Positions 35,995 through 45,204 of a stretch of DNA of 64,000 nt are shown here, piece by piece. This DNA comes from Polyangiaceae bacterium (GTDB lineage Bacteria; Myxococcota_A; Polyangia; Polyangiales; Polyangiaceae). The position numbers and the translations under genes were made by a program. The notes beneath the pieces are model-generated. The model did not search any database, was not told where the DNA came from, and saw nothing but the letters and a program-made list of their open reading frames with translations. Location of the stretch: contig JAICUB010000003.1 in assembly GCA_025936045.1 (NCBI GenBank), positions 1 through 64,000 of the forward strand. The letters run 5' to 3'. Every line of letters starts with the position of its first letter. Position 1 is the stretch's first letter.

Positions 35995-36100
35995 CGGCCG
36001 GGATTTATCCCTGGTGTGCGCCAAACCGCAACTAAATCGGCTGCGGGACTCTCGAAAACCGCCCCGCCGCCGGGCCGGTCGTGGCGCAAACGGCAGGCTC

Positions 36101-37237
36101 TCAGCCGCCTTGCCGGTATTTGCGGTACGCGGCGGCGAACTCCGGTCCGAAGACGACCGCGAACGTGCGGCGCTCTTCGTAAAGCTCGTCGAAGCGCCGC
36201 ACGAACGCTTCCCAATTCGCCTTGTGACGCCCGAGCGGAAAGCCATGACCCGCTTCCTTCTCGATGGCCGCGGGCGAGAGCTGCTCGAGCAGAGCGCGCA
36301 CGCCTCGCATCATGCCGTCGAGCACCGCCATCTGATGGAACATGAGGTCGGCGAAGATGCCCTCGAGCGCACGCGGCGCTTCGAACGAGGTATCCCCCGG
36401 ATTCAGCAGCGCATGTGCGAGTGCTTGCGGCGTCGTCGCGGCTTCGACCGCCGCGCCCGCGGCCGAACGATAGGGGCTCCTTCGCTGTTGGCCCTGCGGT
36501 AAGTCGAAGCAGGCGATGAATTGCGAGTAGCCTTCCCTGAGCGGCACGGCGCTGCGGAGAAAGGCATCGAGCGCGTCGTGGACCTTGGTGATGAAGCGCG
36601 CGATGTCGCCGGTCGTATCGAGCGACGCGCCCGGGACGAGCGCTTGAGCGAGCTCCCGCAGCCCCTGAAGCGCCAGGGTCTCCGGACTGAGAGCGCCGAA
36701 ATGCTGCGTGCGCGGGCCGGCGAGCTCGGATTGCGGCGCCTGCGGAGGCGTCGGGGCGAACGCGCGCGGATCGTTCGGCGGGCCCTGAAACTGCGAGCCC
36801 ACGGGCGGCAGCGAACCGCGCGCGGGGGCGCCCGGGCCGAGCAGGACGCTGCGGTTGCCGAGGACGCTCGCGGCGAAGCTCTTTGCCAGCCGGTCATCGA
36901 GGGCGTCCTGCTGCTTTTCGAAGGTGATCGTGATTTTAAGGACGACGCTCAGGAAGAACCGAAAGCCGCCCGGCTCGAGGTCCGTCGGCTGGTGGGCGGG
37001 GATGCGCTGGGGCTTTTCATGGCCCGGCGGGAGCAGGTGCACGCCGTTTTTGCTGCCGAGATCCTCGATGCAGAGCTTGCCGCCCACGTCGTCGATGCGC
37101 GCGTGGAAGTTCGAAACCATCGGGTGAACGATGGGGCAGTCGTTCAGCGGGTTTCGCCCGATACGGATCGGGAGCGCGGTGAACCGGCTGCGGGCAAGCT
37201 CGACCGACCCGGCGTCCAGCACGAACACGAACGGCAC
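36101..37237 (-). CDS. tagH: Type VI secretion FHA-domain protein (TagH/Fha-like)
   Basis: 378 residues. An N-terminal FHA domain occupies about 5-105, with GR at 27-28, Ser42, His45 and Asn64-Gly65, the residues that read phosphothreonine. A Pro-rich linker follows (about 150-180), then a helical C-terminal domain of the type found in T6SS-associated FHA proteins (ALEGIFADLMFHQMAVLDG). It is the last gene of the tssJ-K-L-M-tagF arm. In the known threonine phosphorylation pathway, the kinase phosphorylates Fha to promote TssL/TssM assembly; the kinase at 58.5-59.9 kb could play this role. No phosphatase gene is nearby. Confidence 0.88.
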   Translation of the reverse strand: MPFVFVLDAGSVELARSRFTALPIRIGRNPLNDCPIVHPMVSNFHARIDDVGGKLCIEDLGSKNGVHLLPPGHEKPQRIPAHQPTDLEPGGFRFFLSVVLKITITFEKQQDALDDRLAKSFAASVLGNRSVLLGPGAPARGSLPPVGSQFQGPPNDPRAFAPTPPQAPQSELAGPRTQHFGALSPETLALQGLRELAQALVPGASLDTTGDIARFITKVHDALDAFLRSAVPLREGYSQFIACFDLPQGQQRRSPYRSAAGAAVEAATTPQALAHALLNPGDTSFEAPRALEGIFADLMFHQMAVLDGMMRGVRALLEQLSPAAIEKEAGHGFPLGRHKANWEAFVRRFDELYEERRTFAVVFGPEFAAAYRKYRQGG

Positions 37238-37317
37238 GGCGCGATACTACCTGTCGCCGCCGCGCGGAGCCCACATCCCCGCATTGGTTCCAGTACGGGC
37301 GGTGGGGGCGATGCCGC

Positions 37318-38277
37318 TCAGGCTTCGACGAGGCTCGAGAGCAGCTCTGCGACCTTCGCGTCCGGACGGGCGAGGACGCCCCGGATCGACCCCGCGAGCG
37401 GAGGCAGCGCCGCTGCATCGCTCGGCCGATGGGTGAGCTCGCAGATTTCATCCCTGCTGTCGCTCGGCAAGAACAGCTCGGCGAGCGTCGAGCGCGGCGG
37501 AGCGCCCAGGTGGACGAGGGCGGCGCCGCGCTCCCCGGCGTGCCACCAAAAGAAACTCGGCACGGTGCGTTGCCAGCGGAGCACCCGCCTGAGCGCGTCG
37601 ATCCAGAAGCAGAGAGCAACCCCGCCCGCGTGGCCCAGCGGAAGCCGCAGTGAGAGACGCGTGTCGGGGTGCTCGACGCCGCGGAAGGGCTCGGCGGCGG
37701 CGACGAGCAGGCGCAGGCAATCGCCGGCGGCCTCCGGCACGAGCCCGACGAGCTCCCAGAGCTTTTGGATTGGCAGCTGTGCCGCCCACGCGCCGTAGAG
37801 CTCACGCGCTTCATCCACGCCGAGGCCGGGGTTCGGACGAAAGCCGGCCGCGGCCGCGGGCAGATCCGGCACCCCGCCCTCCCTCACCGGGCTCCAGAGC
37901 GCCCCGGCTTCCGCCCACAGCGTCTCGAACACGAGCGGTAAAACCTCCGGATTTTCGACGAGCGACTCGGCGAGACGCAGCGAACCGGCGATGCTGAGCG
38001 GAAACCTGCGCCCGGCGGCGTCCGCGCTCGGCCCGATCACGCCCGCGACGAGCTCGCGCGGGTTCTCGGCGCTGCGCAAACCGAAGGCGTGCACGCCCCC
38101 CGCGGCGAACGCGTCGGGGAAAGCGCGACCGGCGTGGCCGAGCGCCCATTCGAAGCTTTCGGTGACCCAAGCGTCGTAACCCGCGAGCCGGCCGTCGCCT
38201 CCGTGCGCCCGCACGAACTCCGGGGCGTGCGGCACCTTGCCGAGGATGCCCGCCGCGCGGGCTTCGTAAGCCGTCAT
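37318..38277 (-). CDS. tagF: Type VI secretion accessory protein TagF
   Basis: 319 residues from the ATG at 38277, which overlaps the tssM stop (ATGA). The N-terminal half is a TagF-type domain: GILGKVPHAPEFVRAHGG and IGPSADAAGRRFPLSIAGS are its conserved stretches. The rest is helical, with a PSFFWWHAGERG motif. TagF is a cytoplasmic regulator that in Pseudomonas represses assembly by binding Fha, and the fha gene lies next in this operon, which fits. Confidence 0.85.
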   Translation of the reverse strand: MTAYEARAAGILGKVPHAPEFVRAHGGDGRLAGYDAWVTESFEWALGHAGRAFPDAFAAGGVHAFGLRSAENPRELVAGVIGPSADAAGRRFPLSIAGSLRLAESLVENPEVLPLVFETLWAEAGALWSPVREGGVPDLPAAAAGFRPNPGLGVDEARELYGAWAAQLPIQKLWELVGLVPEAAGDCLRLLVAAAEPFRGVEHPDTRLSLRLPLGHAGGVALCFWIDALRRVLRWQRTVPSFFWWHAGERGAALVHLGAPPRSTLAELFLPSDSRDEICELTHRPSDAAALPPLAGSIRGVLARPDAKVAELLSSLVEA

Positions 38278-41200
38278 CCGGGTCCGGCGGCTGCGACGGT
38301 CGTCACGGCGGGTGGACACTTGAGCCGGCGGAAGAAGCCGCGCACGAACGGATGCATGCTCTTCGCCGGACGGATGTCGATGCTCACGGGCGGCTCGCCC
38401 GGGCGCGTGAGACTCCAGCTCCCGCTCAACGTGGCGCCGCTCGCCGGCTTGACGCCGCCCGCGTCGAACAAGCGGAACAAACCGAAATCACCGACACGCG
38501 GGATTTCGTCCGTGAACCCCGCGCCGCGCACCTGGAGCGTCGCGCCGTGCGGCCCTTCCTTGCCTGGCCAGTCAACCGGCATCCAGCGCTCGGGCTCGTT
38601 GCGGTACGTCGTCGCGTGGCCGTCGACCACGAGCGAGATCTCGGCGACGTCCGAGCCGGCCGGGTGCATCTGCACGTCGAAATGAACGTTCGGCACGGCG
38701 GCGGTGCCGAACATCGCGTCGGTGATATCGGCGGCGACCCCGAGGCACTCGAGGAAATCGGGACGAAACGGCAGGGCGTCGGCGGCGGCTTTCGCGGCGA
38801 AGCGGTTGCCCGAGCGATCGAGGCGCGTCGCGAGATTGTCGGCGTAGAATTTCCAGATCAGCCCCGCGTCGGGCCGGAAAAAGTCGGTGAGGTCCGCGAT
38901 CGACACCTCCGCGGGCACGTCCGCAAACGGGTAGCGCGGCAGCACCTTGTCGTGCAGGGGATCCCACACTTCCGCCTTCCAGTGCTCACTGAGCTGCGTG
39001 AAGTCGGCGCGCATCACGCCCGCACGGCTGCCGCGGATCGGGTTCATCAGCAGCGGCTCGAGCACACGGTACGTGCGCGGGTCGAGCTGGGTGAGCGTCG
39101 CCTTCACGGAGATTTGCGTTTGCGAGAGCAGCGCGTCGAATTGTTGGGCGGGCGCCGTCTTGCTTTCGGCGAGCGCGCTCAGGTTTACCTGCAGGTTGTT
39201 GAGCTGCATCAGGTACTGCCCGAGCTTCGGCGGCGCGGCGCTCGCCTTGCCGGCCGCAGCGTCACCGAACGCAAACGCCAGAATCGGTTGGAATTCGCGC
39301 TCGGGTAGCGAGACCGTAGGCGCGGGCGCGCCCGCGTCGAGGCCGGCGTCCACCTGCGAAAGCGCGCTGTTCGCGAGCGCGGCCACTTTCGCTTTCGCGA
39401 GCTCGGCGAGCGTCTGAGGCGGCGTGATGTCGAGCCGCACGTTCTCCCCGATCACGTTGAAGAGTCGCGTGTACGGCCCCTCATCGACGGAGAGCGCCTG
39501 GAGCTCTTCGATCGAACCCTGAAGATCGGCCGGCGCGGCGACGCCGAGGCCGCCGATGAAGTCGAACCAAGCGCGCGTGTAGCGCTGGAAGTAGAGCGCC
39601 TTGAGCCGATCCGCGGCGCTCGCCTTGGTGTCGGCGTCGGCGGCTCCGACCTGGCCGAGCACCCAGGGCTCGAGCTCGAAGCGCGAGTCCGGGGACTCGA
39701 CGAGCGACCGCACTTTTTGCCAGCCGAGCGCGGTGTAGGCGCCGGGGACTTCGACGTTCGCCTTCGACTCCGAGTAACGCGCCGCGGGCCCGAGGAAGAT
39801 CGAATCCGCGCGGATCGGCGGCGCGCCTTTGGCCGCCTCGAGCAGCCAGCCGTAGCGGAGCTCGTCGACCGGTACGGCGCTGAGGCTCCCCTGCGCGCGC
39901 GCGACCGCGACCTCGTCGATCGGCAACGCCCACGTCTTGTCGGCGGCGAGCTGGGTCACGAAGTAGCGGGCGTGGGCGGCAAGCTTCGCCGGATCGCTCG
40001 GCGCAGCGGAGCTCTGCGAGCGCGCCCACACCTTCGCGAGCGCGGGCGCGGCCCAATCGGGCGCGAGATGCTCGGGTCGCGTGAGCATCAAGTAGAGCTT
40101 CAGATCCTCGTACGCCTGCTGAAAATTCTGCGAATCGATCTGCCCGACGCCGCTGAGTGAGCCCGCCTGGCGCACGCTCGTCAAAAGCTCGGCGCGCACG
40201 GGCCCTTGCACGATGGTCCGGAGACGCGAGAGGTAGACGCCCTTGACGGCCTTTAGCAGATCCGGCGCGGCGTAAGGCCCGAGGTAGCCGCGGATGCTGA
40301 ACCCCGCCGCTTCCTGCTCGAGTGTTTGCACGCGACCGACCAACGTATCGAGCGCGGCCGCGGTCGCGTCCGAGCCCGCGAGCTTTTCGAGCTCGACGGA
40401 GCGGGCGACGTCGCGGGCCGTCTCGTGGACGAGATCGGAATTTTGGACGTAGCTTGCCGCGGCTGGAATCACGAGCGCGAGCACGACCAACGCGACGACG
40501 GCGGCCTGGATGACCTGGCGGATCGCGCCGCGCCGCAGGCGGCTGCGCGAACGGACCGCGAGGTGCCGATCCGGGAAGATGACGCGCTGGAAGAGCTCGG
40601 TGACGAAGTAGCTCTGGGGCTGCTCGTTGCGCCCGACCGCGGCGCCCTGAAGGAGCGGGACGTTGAAGCCCCGCGCCATCTTGTCGAGGACGCGATCGAG
40701 GGCACGGCCGGTTTGCGTGCCGCTCGTCAGGTAAAAGCCGCGGAGGAGCGGCGTGTCCTGATACGGATTCGTGCGACAGAGCAGCTCGACGAGTGACGCG
40801 AGCGGCGCACGAAGGGCCGCGAATTCCAGCGGGAACTGCAGAACGCGTGCACGCGCCTCGGCGAGCGGCTCGCCGTTCAAGCGCTGCAGCATGCGCGCGT
40901 AGAGCACCTGCTCGAGACGCTCGAACTCGGCCTCGACGGCGCGCCCCGGCTCGACGAGCTCCTCGCCGAGCTCGAAGGTCGCGCCCCAGGTCTGGCCGCG
41001 CTGCGCCTTGCCGAGGTCCCCGAAGAACTCGACGAAGCCGGCGACGAGGTCGACCTTCGTGAGCATCACGTAAACGGGGAGCACCATCTCGAGGCGCTCC
41101 ATGACCTCGTCGGCGCGGCTACGGAGCGTCTTCGCGAGCTCTTCGAGCTCGTACTCGCCGGCTGCGAGCAGCTCCTCGCAGCTGACCGCCATCACGACAC

Positions 41201-41807
41201 CGTCGAGCGGCTGGCGCGGGCGGAACTTACGCAACAGATCGAGGAAGCCGAGCCACTCCTCGCGGTCGTCCTCACCGGTGATGAAGCGACCGGCGGTATC
41301 GAGCAAAATCGCCTGTTCGGAGAACCACCAGTCGCAGTTGCGCGTCCCGGCCGTGCCGCGAAACTTGCCGCCGCCCGCGCCGCCGGGCGGCGTGACGAAA
41401 CCGAGGTTCGACTGCGTGAGCGCCGTCGTCTTGCCGCCTCCCGGCGGGCCGACGATGAGGTACCAAGGCAGCGCGTAGAGCGCCGTGTTGCCGCCGCGCG
41501 CGCCGAGCTTCGTGCGCTTGAGCGCGCCGATCGCTTCCTTCATGCGCGCCTGTAAGGCGAGCACCTCGTTGCGGCGATCGGGGCGCACGTTGGCGGCTTG
41601 CTGCGCGGCCGCGCGCAAGAGCTCACGCTCGAGCGCCGCGGCGCGCAGGCTCGCGCGCACGCGCCGCACGATGAGCACGAGCATGAACGCGACGAAGAGC
41701 GTCGCGGTCGCGGCGATCGCGATCCAGAGCGGCCCGTGCAAGAGCAGGACGAGCAGCCACACGAGCCCCGCGACGAGGAACAGGCCGAGAGCGAGCCACC
41801 ACATCAT
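38274..41807 (-). CDS. tssM: Type VI secretion inner-membrane protein TssM (IcmF)
   Basis: 1177 residues from the ATG at 41807 (a second ATG follows directly). Two N-terminal membrane helices (about 2-50) are followed by the cytoplasmic NTPase domain with Walker A GPPGGGKTTAL (Lys126) and a third membrane helix near 430-455. A large periplasmic helical and C-terminal beta region follows. Length and layout are those of the full-size, NTPase-competent TssM. It builds the envelope-spanning channel with TssJ and TssL. It starts 10 bp after tssL and is coupled to tagF. Confidence 0.95.
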   Translation of the reverse strand: MMWWLALGLFLVAGLVWLLVLLLHGPLWIAIAATATLFVAFMLVLIVRRVRASLRAAALERELLRAAAQQAANVRPDRRNEVLALQARMKEAIGALKRTKLGARGGNTALYALPWYLIVGPPGGGKTTALTQSNLGFVTPPGGAGGGKFRGTAGTRNCDWWFSEQAILLDTAGRFITGEDDREEWLGFLDLLRKFRPRQPLDGVVMAVSCEELLAAGEYELEELAKTLRSRADEVMERLEMVLPVYVMLTKVDLVAGFVEFFGDLGKAQRGQTWGATFELGEELVEPGRAVEAEFERLEQVLYARMLQRLNGEPLAEARARVLQFPLEFAALRAPLASLVELLCRTNPYQDTPLLRGFYLTSGTQTGRALDRVLDKMARGFNVPLLQGAAVGRNEQPQSYFVTELFQRVIFPDRHLAVRSRSRLRRGAIRQVIQAAVVALVVLALVIPAAASYVQNSDLVHETARDVARSVELEKLAGSDATAAALDTLVGRVQTLEQEAAGFSIRGYLGPYAAPDLLKAVKGVYLSRLRTIVQGPVRAELLTSVRQAGSLSGVGQIDSQNFQQAYEDLKLYLMLTRPEHLAPDWAAPALAKVWARSQSSAAPSDPAKLAAHARYFVTQLAADKTWALPIDEVAVARAQGSLSAVPVDELRYGWLLEAAKGAPPIRADSIFLGPAARYSESKANVEVPGAYTALGWQKVRSLVESPDSRFELEPWVLGQVGAADADTKASAADRLKALYFQRYTRAWFDFIGGLGVAAPADLQGSIEELQALSVDEGPYTRLFNVIGENVRLDITPPQTLAELAKAKVAALANSALSQVDAGLDAGAPAPTVSLPEREFQPILAFAFGDAAAGKASAAPPKLGQYLMQLNNLQVNLSALAESKTAPAQQFDALLSQTQISVKATLTQLDPRTYRVLEPLLMNPIRGSRAGVMRADFTQLSEHWKAEVWDPLHDKVLPRYPFADVPAEVSIADLTDFFRPDAGLIWKFYADNLATRLDRSGNRFAAKAAADALPFRPDFLECLGVAADITDAMFGTAAVPNVHFDVQMHPAGSDVAEISLVVDGHATTYRNEPERWMPVDWPGKEGPHGATLQVRGAGFTDEIPRVGDFGLFRLFDAGGVKPASGATLSGSWSLTRPGEPPVSIDIRPAKSMHPFVRGFFRRLKCPPAVTTVAAAGPG

Positions 41808-41817
41808 CCGGGTATCG

Positions 41818-42519
41818 TTATTTCTGCGGCACGGGCACGGCCGCGGCGGCGCCGGTGGGGAGCGTGACGGGGAGCGCGTCCACCGCGTGCTCGACGTCTG
41901 AATGAACCATGCGTTCGAGGCCAATCACGCAGCCGACCGCGAGCAGAAGCCCGCCCAGGATGAACGCGACGAGCGGGGCGTTGCTCGCCTTGCGCTTCTT
42001 CGCGCGCTGCCCGGGCTCGGCGTGCGGCGCGATGCGATCGGCGCGCGGCAGCGCTCGACCGAGCTGCTGGCGCGCGGACTCGAGAAAGCTCTGCGGCGTC
42101 GCTTCGTCCCCGCTCGCGCCGTATTGGCCGCGAAAGCCGAGCAGGAGCCCGAGCGCGTAGATCGCGAGCGCGTCGGGCCGATTGGCCTCGTTCAGCAGAT
42201 TTCGCATGCGCACGAAGAAGCCTTCACCCGCCGTGAACTGCTTGTAGATGACGATCTCGAGCGGCTCGCGCATCCATTCGGCGCGCCCCGGCCAATTCGA
42301 CTTCAGGAGCTGCGCGTCGATGAAAGCGACGAGCGCGTAACGCATCTCCGCGAGATCGGGATCCGAGATCCCGACGGCCCTGCCCTTGCCGACGACGGTG
42401 TCGAGCGCCATCAGCAAGCGCTGCCGGAGCTCGGGCGCGGGCGGCAGCGTGGGCGCGAGCGGAAACTTCGCCGCCAAGAGCAGCACGTCCGAGCACACCC
42501 CGTACGCACGCGCCGTCAT
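41818..42519 (-). CDS. tssL: Type VI secretion inner-membrane protein TssL (DotU/IcmH)
   Basis: 233 residues: a cytoplasmic helical hook domain (DPDLAEMRYALVAFIDAQLL and YALGLLLGFRGQYG are hallmarks) and one C-terminal membrane helix (about 182-206), followed by a short periplasmic tail. No OmpA-like peptidoglycan-binding extension is present, so anchoring to the wall must be provided by another protein. It is the membrane partner of TssM. Starts 3 bp after tssK. Confidence 0.95.
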   Translation of the reverse strand: MTARAYGVCSDVLLLAAKFPLAPTLPPAPELRQRLLMALDTVVGKGRAVGISDPDLAEMRYALVAFIDAQLLKSNWPGRAEWMREPLEIVIYKQFTAGEGFFVRMRNLLNEANRPDALAIYALGLLLGFRGQYGASGDEATPQSFLESARQQLGRALPRADRIAPHAEPGQRAKKRKASNAPLVAFILGGLLLAVGCVIGLERMVHSDVEHAVDALPVTLPTGAAAAVPVPQK

Positions 42520-42522
42520 CGT

Positions 42523-43866
42523 TTACCGGAGGTGCTTCGGATCGACGGCATAGAGTGAGAGCGATGCCCCAGCCCACTCGCCGTCGGCGGGCAGGTAGAG
42601 CGCGACCGTCGCGGTCTTCGCGATGTCCTCCCAGAACGCACCCTCGCGCGCGACGCGGAAGAAGCAGACGCCCGGCTTGAGCGGGAGCGAACCCGACGGC
42701 GACCACTCGACCGCCATGCGCACGCCCTTGCGCTGGTGCTTCACGACCTCGTAAATCTGGCCCCAACCGGCCATCTTGAGCACGCCGGGGATGCGCTCGC
42801 GCACGAGCGGCTCCGCCAGGTTCGCCTTCACGGCCACGAAAAATTCACGACCGGCGAGGCTCGGATCCTGAAGGCGTCCGATGAGCATGCCGTCCGAGCG
42901 ATGCTCGAGCGGGATCTCCGTGTAGGTCGGCTCGATGCCGCCGGGCAGCAGGGCGAGCACCTTGGCGAACAGAGGCTCGAACGTCGTGCCGAGCTCGAGG
43001 TAGTTGAACTTCGGGAGCTCGTTCGGGTCACTGTCGGCTGAAAAGCTCGAGAGGCTGCCCGCCAGTTGCGCGAGCGCGACATACGCCTCTTCCGGGTGGA
43101 CTCGCGCCGTGTCGAGCAGGTGATTGAGCAGCGGAATCACGCCGTTCAAGGTGTGGAGCAGCCAGAATTTGCGCACTTCCGTGGCGTGAAATTCGACCTT
43201 GTCCGCTTGGCGCTGGCGGCGCTCGGCGGAGAGCGCCTGCTGGCGCGCGAGGATGTTCGCGAGCACGCGCCGAACACCGCCCTCGAGAAACGGCGCCGCG
43301 CGCAAGAAGAGAGTCGGCGGGATGCGCGTGTCGAGCGGAGCGAAGGAGCCCGTGCCTTGGCGCGAAAGCTCCGCGATGCGAATGCACACGAAGCCGTCCC
43401 GGCGCTCGTGACCGAAGAAGACCTGCAGGTTCGGCCGCGCCCATTCGAGCTCCTGCGCGCTCCCGCCGCTGTTCACGTCCGCGGTGTTCCGCACCTCGCG
43501 CACGAAACGGCGCGCGCCGGCGCCGTCGAGAGAAAGTTGGGGTGCGTCGGTCGCGAGCGCGAGCCCGATGTAAACGTCGACGTGCACCTCGTCCGCGGGC
43601 AAGTCGCGCGGCGCGGGCGCTTCGGCGTCCGTGTCCTCACCGCATTCGACGACGGTGCCGTCCGGCCAGATCGCCGAGAGACGCTCGATGCGAAACTGCC
43701 CGGCGGGAAAGCCTCGCTCGTCGATCTTGAGCTCGGTGATGCCCCAGTCGTAGTGAGTCACCCCTTGCAGGCGGCCGTTCAGAAGCTCCTCGACGTAGAG
43801 GTCCTGCTGCTGAAAGTGGTGTTGGCTGACGAGCAGCCCCTCGATCCAAATCGGCTTGCGCGCCAT
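42523..43866 (-). CDS. tssK: Type VI secretion baseplate protein TssK
   Basis: 447 residues. IEGLLVSQHHFQQQD near the N-terminus is the family hallmark; the body is beta-rich with a helical neck (LERRQRQADKV-like region near 210-230) and a head domain at the C-terminus. TssK joins the baseplate to the TssJLM membrane complex as trimers. Starts 2 bp after tssJ and is followed 3 bp on by tssL, so the arm is tightly packed. Confidence 0.95.
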   Translation of the reverse strand: MARKPIWIEGLLVSQHHFQQQDLYVEELLNGRLQGVTHYDWGITELKIDERGFPAGQFRIERLSAIWPDGTVVECGEDTDAEAPAPRDLPADEVHVDVYIGLALATDAPQLSLDGAGARRFVREVRNTADVNSGGSAQELEWARPNLQVFFGHERRDGFVCIRIAELSRQGTGSFAPLDTRIPPTLFLRAAPFLEGGVRRVLANILARQQALSAERRQRQADKVEFHATEVRKFWLLHTLNGVIPLLNHLLDTARVHPEEAYVALAQLAGSLSSFSADSDPNELPKFNYLELGTTFEPLFAKVLALLPGGIEPTYTEIPLEHRSDGMLIGRLQDPSLAGREFFVAVKANLAEPLVRERIPGVLKMAGWGQIYEVVKHQRKGVRMAVEWSPSGSLPLKPGVCFFRVAREGAFWEDIAKTATVALYLPADGEWAGASLSLYAVDPKHLR

Positions 43867-43868
43867 CG

Positions 43869-44423
43869 TCAGGGGGTTCCCGCCGGCCCGGCGGGACCGG
43901 ACCCATTGTCCGCCTCACGGCCCGTGCCGTCCTGAATTTGCATGCGATCGATCCAGACAGGAATGCTCGTAGGCTTCGTCGGGCAAGGCGGGACGCTCGC
44001 AGGCGCCGCCAGCTCGTAACTCAGGAGCCAGTCCTTCCCTTTGGGTTCCCGGAAAAGACCCACGAGGGCAAGGTAGTGCGCGTCGGGTTTGGGCGTGACC
44101 GAAACCTGCACGGTTTTGCCCGGAAAGATCGTCTGCTCTTCGACCGAAACGAGCTCACCCTCGAGCACCTTCGCGTCGTTCTGCCAGACGTCTTCGAACG
44201 ACGCGGCTCGGAGGCGCGCGTCGCTTTTCAGCTGATAGATGCGGACCTGGACCGGTCGGCCTTCGCCCGAAGCGACGGCATTGGCCTCGTTGGTCGCGGT
44301 GATGGAGAGCGTCGGCGCGATGGGAGGACACGGCTTGGGCGGCGCCGAAGGAGGCGGCGGCGGGGCCGACCCACAACCCGTGACCCAAACGAGAAGCGCG
44401 AGCGTGCGGCGGAACCGCTTCAT
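43869..44423 (-). CDS. tssJ: Type VI secretion outer-membrane lipoprotein TssJ
   Basis: 184 residues. The signal ends VWVTGC with Cys17 as the lipidated residue, followed by a Pro-rich linker. The mature part is a transthyretin-like beta sandwich (RPVQVRIYQLKSDARLRAA, then FPGKTVQVSVTP and HYLALVGLFRE), typical of TssJ. It anchors TssM to the outer membrane. The C-terminus has an extra Gly/Pro tail. First gene of the minus-strand arm. Confidence 0.93.
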   Translation of the reverse strand: MKRFRRTLALLVWVTGCGSAPPPPPSAPPKPCPPIAPTLSITATNEANAVASGEGRPVQVRIYQLKSDARLRAASFEDVWQNDAKVLEGELVSVEEQTIFPGKTVQVSVTPKPDAHYLALVGLFREPKGKDWLLSYELAAPASVPPCPTKPTSIPVWIDRMQIQDGTGREADNGSGPAGPAGTP

Positions 44424-44656
44424 TTCGCGCTCACTTATACACGACGATCGGCCGCGGGCGCTCGTTCGTGTGGATTATGGCGCGTGAGGAGCGGTCGCGG
44501 CTCGGCCTAACGGCCGAGATCCCGTGCGTTCGTGCGCGAGCTTGACCAGGGGAGACCGGAGTTGTACCGAAGATGATAGCGAGCGGGCGCCCAAAGCAAT
44601 GGTGCTGGGGATGGTGCGGGTCCGTGGGTCGTAAGTGAAAGCAAAAGGAGAGAACG
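44424..44656. promoter_or_regulatory. Divergent regulatory region between tssJ arm and hcp
   Basis: 233 bp without a gene. It should carry promoters for the tssJ operon (leftward) and hcp (rightward). A 7-bp inverted repeat CTCGGCC-TAAC-GGCCGAG lies at 44501-44518 and could be an operator or RNA stem. Just before hcp is a strong ribosome site (AAGGAG, 44645-44650, 6 nt before the ATG), fitting high Hcp synthesis. I see no clear sigma-54 box. Confidence 0.6.
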
Positions 44657-45142
44657 ATGGCCGTTGATATGTTTCTGCACATCGATGACTTGAAGGGCGA
44701 GTCACAGGACTCGAAGCACAAGGACGATATCGAGGTCCTGAGCTGGTCCTGGGGCGCCGCTCAACACGCCACGATGACGGGTGGCGGCCTCGGTGCCGGC
44801 AAGGTGTCGATTCAGGACATCACCATCACGAAGAAGGTGGACCGCGCCTCCCCGAACATCTTCAAGATGTGCTGCATGGGCACCCATCTGAAGAAGGGGG
44901 CCGTGACGGTGCGCAAGGCGGGCGGGGACGCGCTCGAGTACCTCGTGATTCAGTTCGAGGAAATGATGTTCACGAGCTATTCGGTGAGCGGCGCTTCGGG
45001 CGACGAGATCATCGAGAACGTCTCCTTCACGTTCGTCCGCTGCGGCTTGACCTATACGCCGCAGGTGGGCAGCGGCTCCGGCGACGCGAAGATCAGCGGC
45101 GGCTGGGATCTCCAGGCGAACAAAGAGTTCGAACCGAAGTGA
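44657..45142 (+). CDS. hcp: Type VI secretion tube protein Hcp (TssD)
   Basis: 161 residues, the normal length. MFLHIDDLKGESQDSKHKDDIEV and WGAAQHATM are family hallmarks, followed by the beta-barrel core and VSFTFVRCGLTYTPQ near the end. Hexameric rings stack into the inner tube propelled by the sheath; some effectors travel in its lumen. It stands alone between the two arms, with its own strong ribosome site. No gene that would encode an Hcp-carried effector follows; the next gene is a convergent transglycosylase. Confidence 0.95.
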   Translation: MAVDMFLHIDDLKGESQDSKHKDDIEVLSWSWGAAQHATMTGGGLGAGKVSIQDITITKKVDRASPNIFKMCCMGTHLKKGAVTVRKAGGDALEYLVIQFEEMMFTSYSVSGASGDEIIENVSFTFVRCGLTYTPQVGSGSGDAKISGGWDLQANKEFEPK

Positions 45143-45153
45143 GCCAGGGGTGA

Positions 45154-45191
45154 CGGGTGCGTGCACGCGCGGCGGGTGCGTGCACGCGCCG
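45154..45191. repeat. Two tandem 19-bp units with central GCGTGCACGC palindrome
   Basis: CGGGTGCGTGCACGCGCGG at 45154-45172 is followed directly by a copy with one change (GCCG for GCGG end) at 45173-45191. Each contains the 10-bp perfect palindrome GCGTGCACGC. They fill the gap between the hcp stop and the convergent transglycosylase stop, so they may shape the 3' ends of both transcripts, or be a small expanding repeat. Confidence 0.8.
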
Positions 45192-45204
45192 TCGACACCT
45201 TGCT

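Noticed and set aside
45154..45191. Possible CRISPR remnant after hcp
   Set aside because: The two units are directly adjacent without spacers and no cas gene is present.
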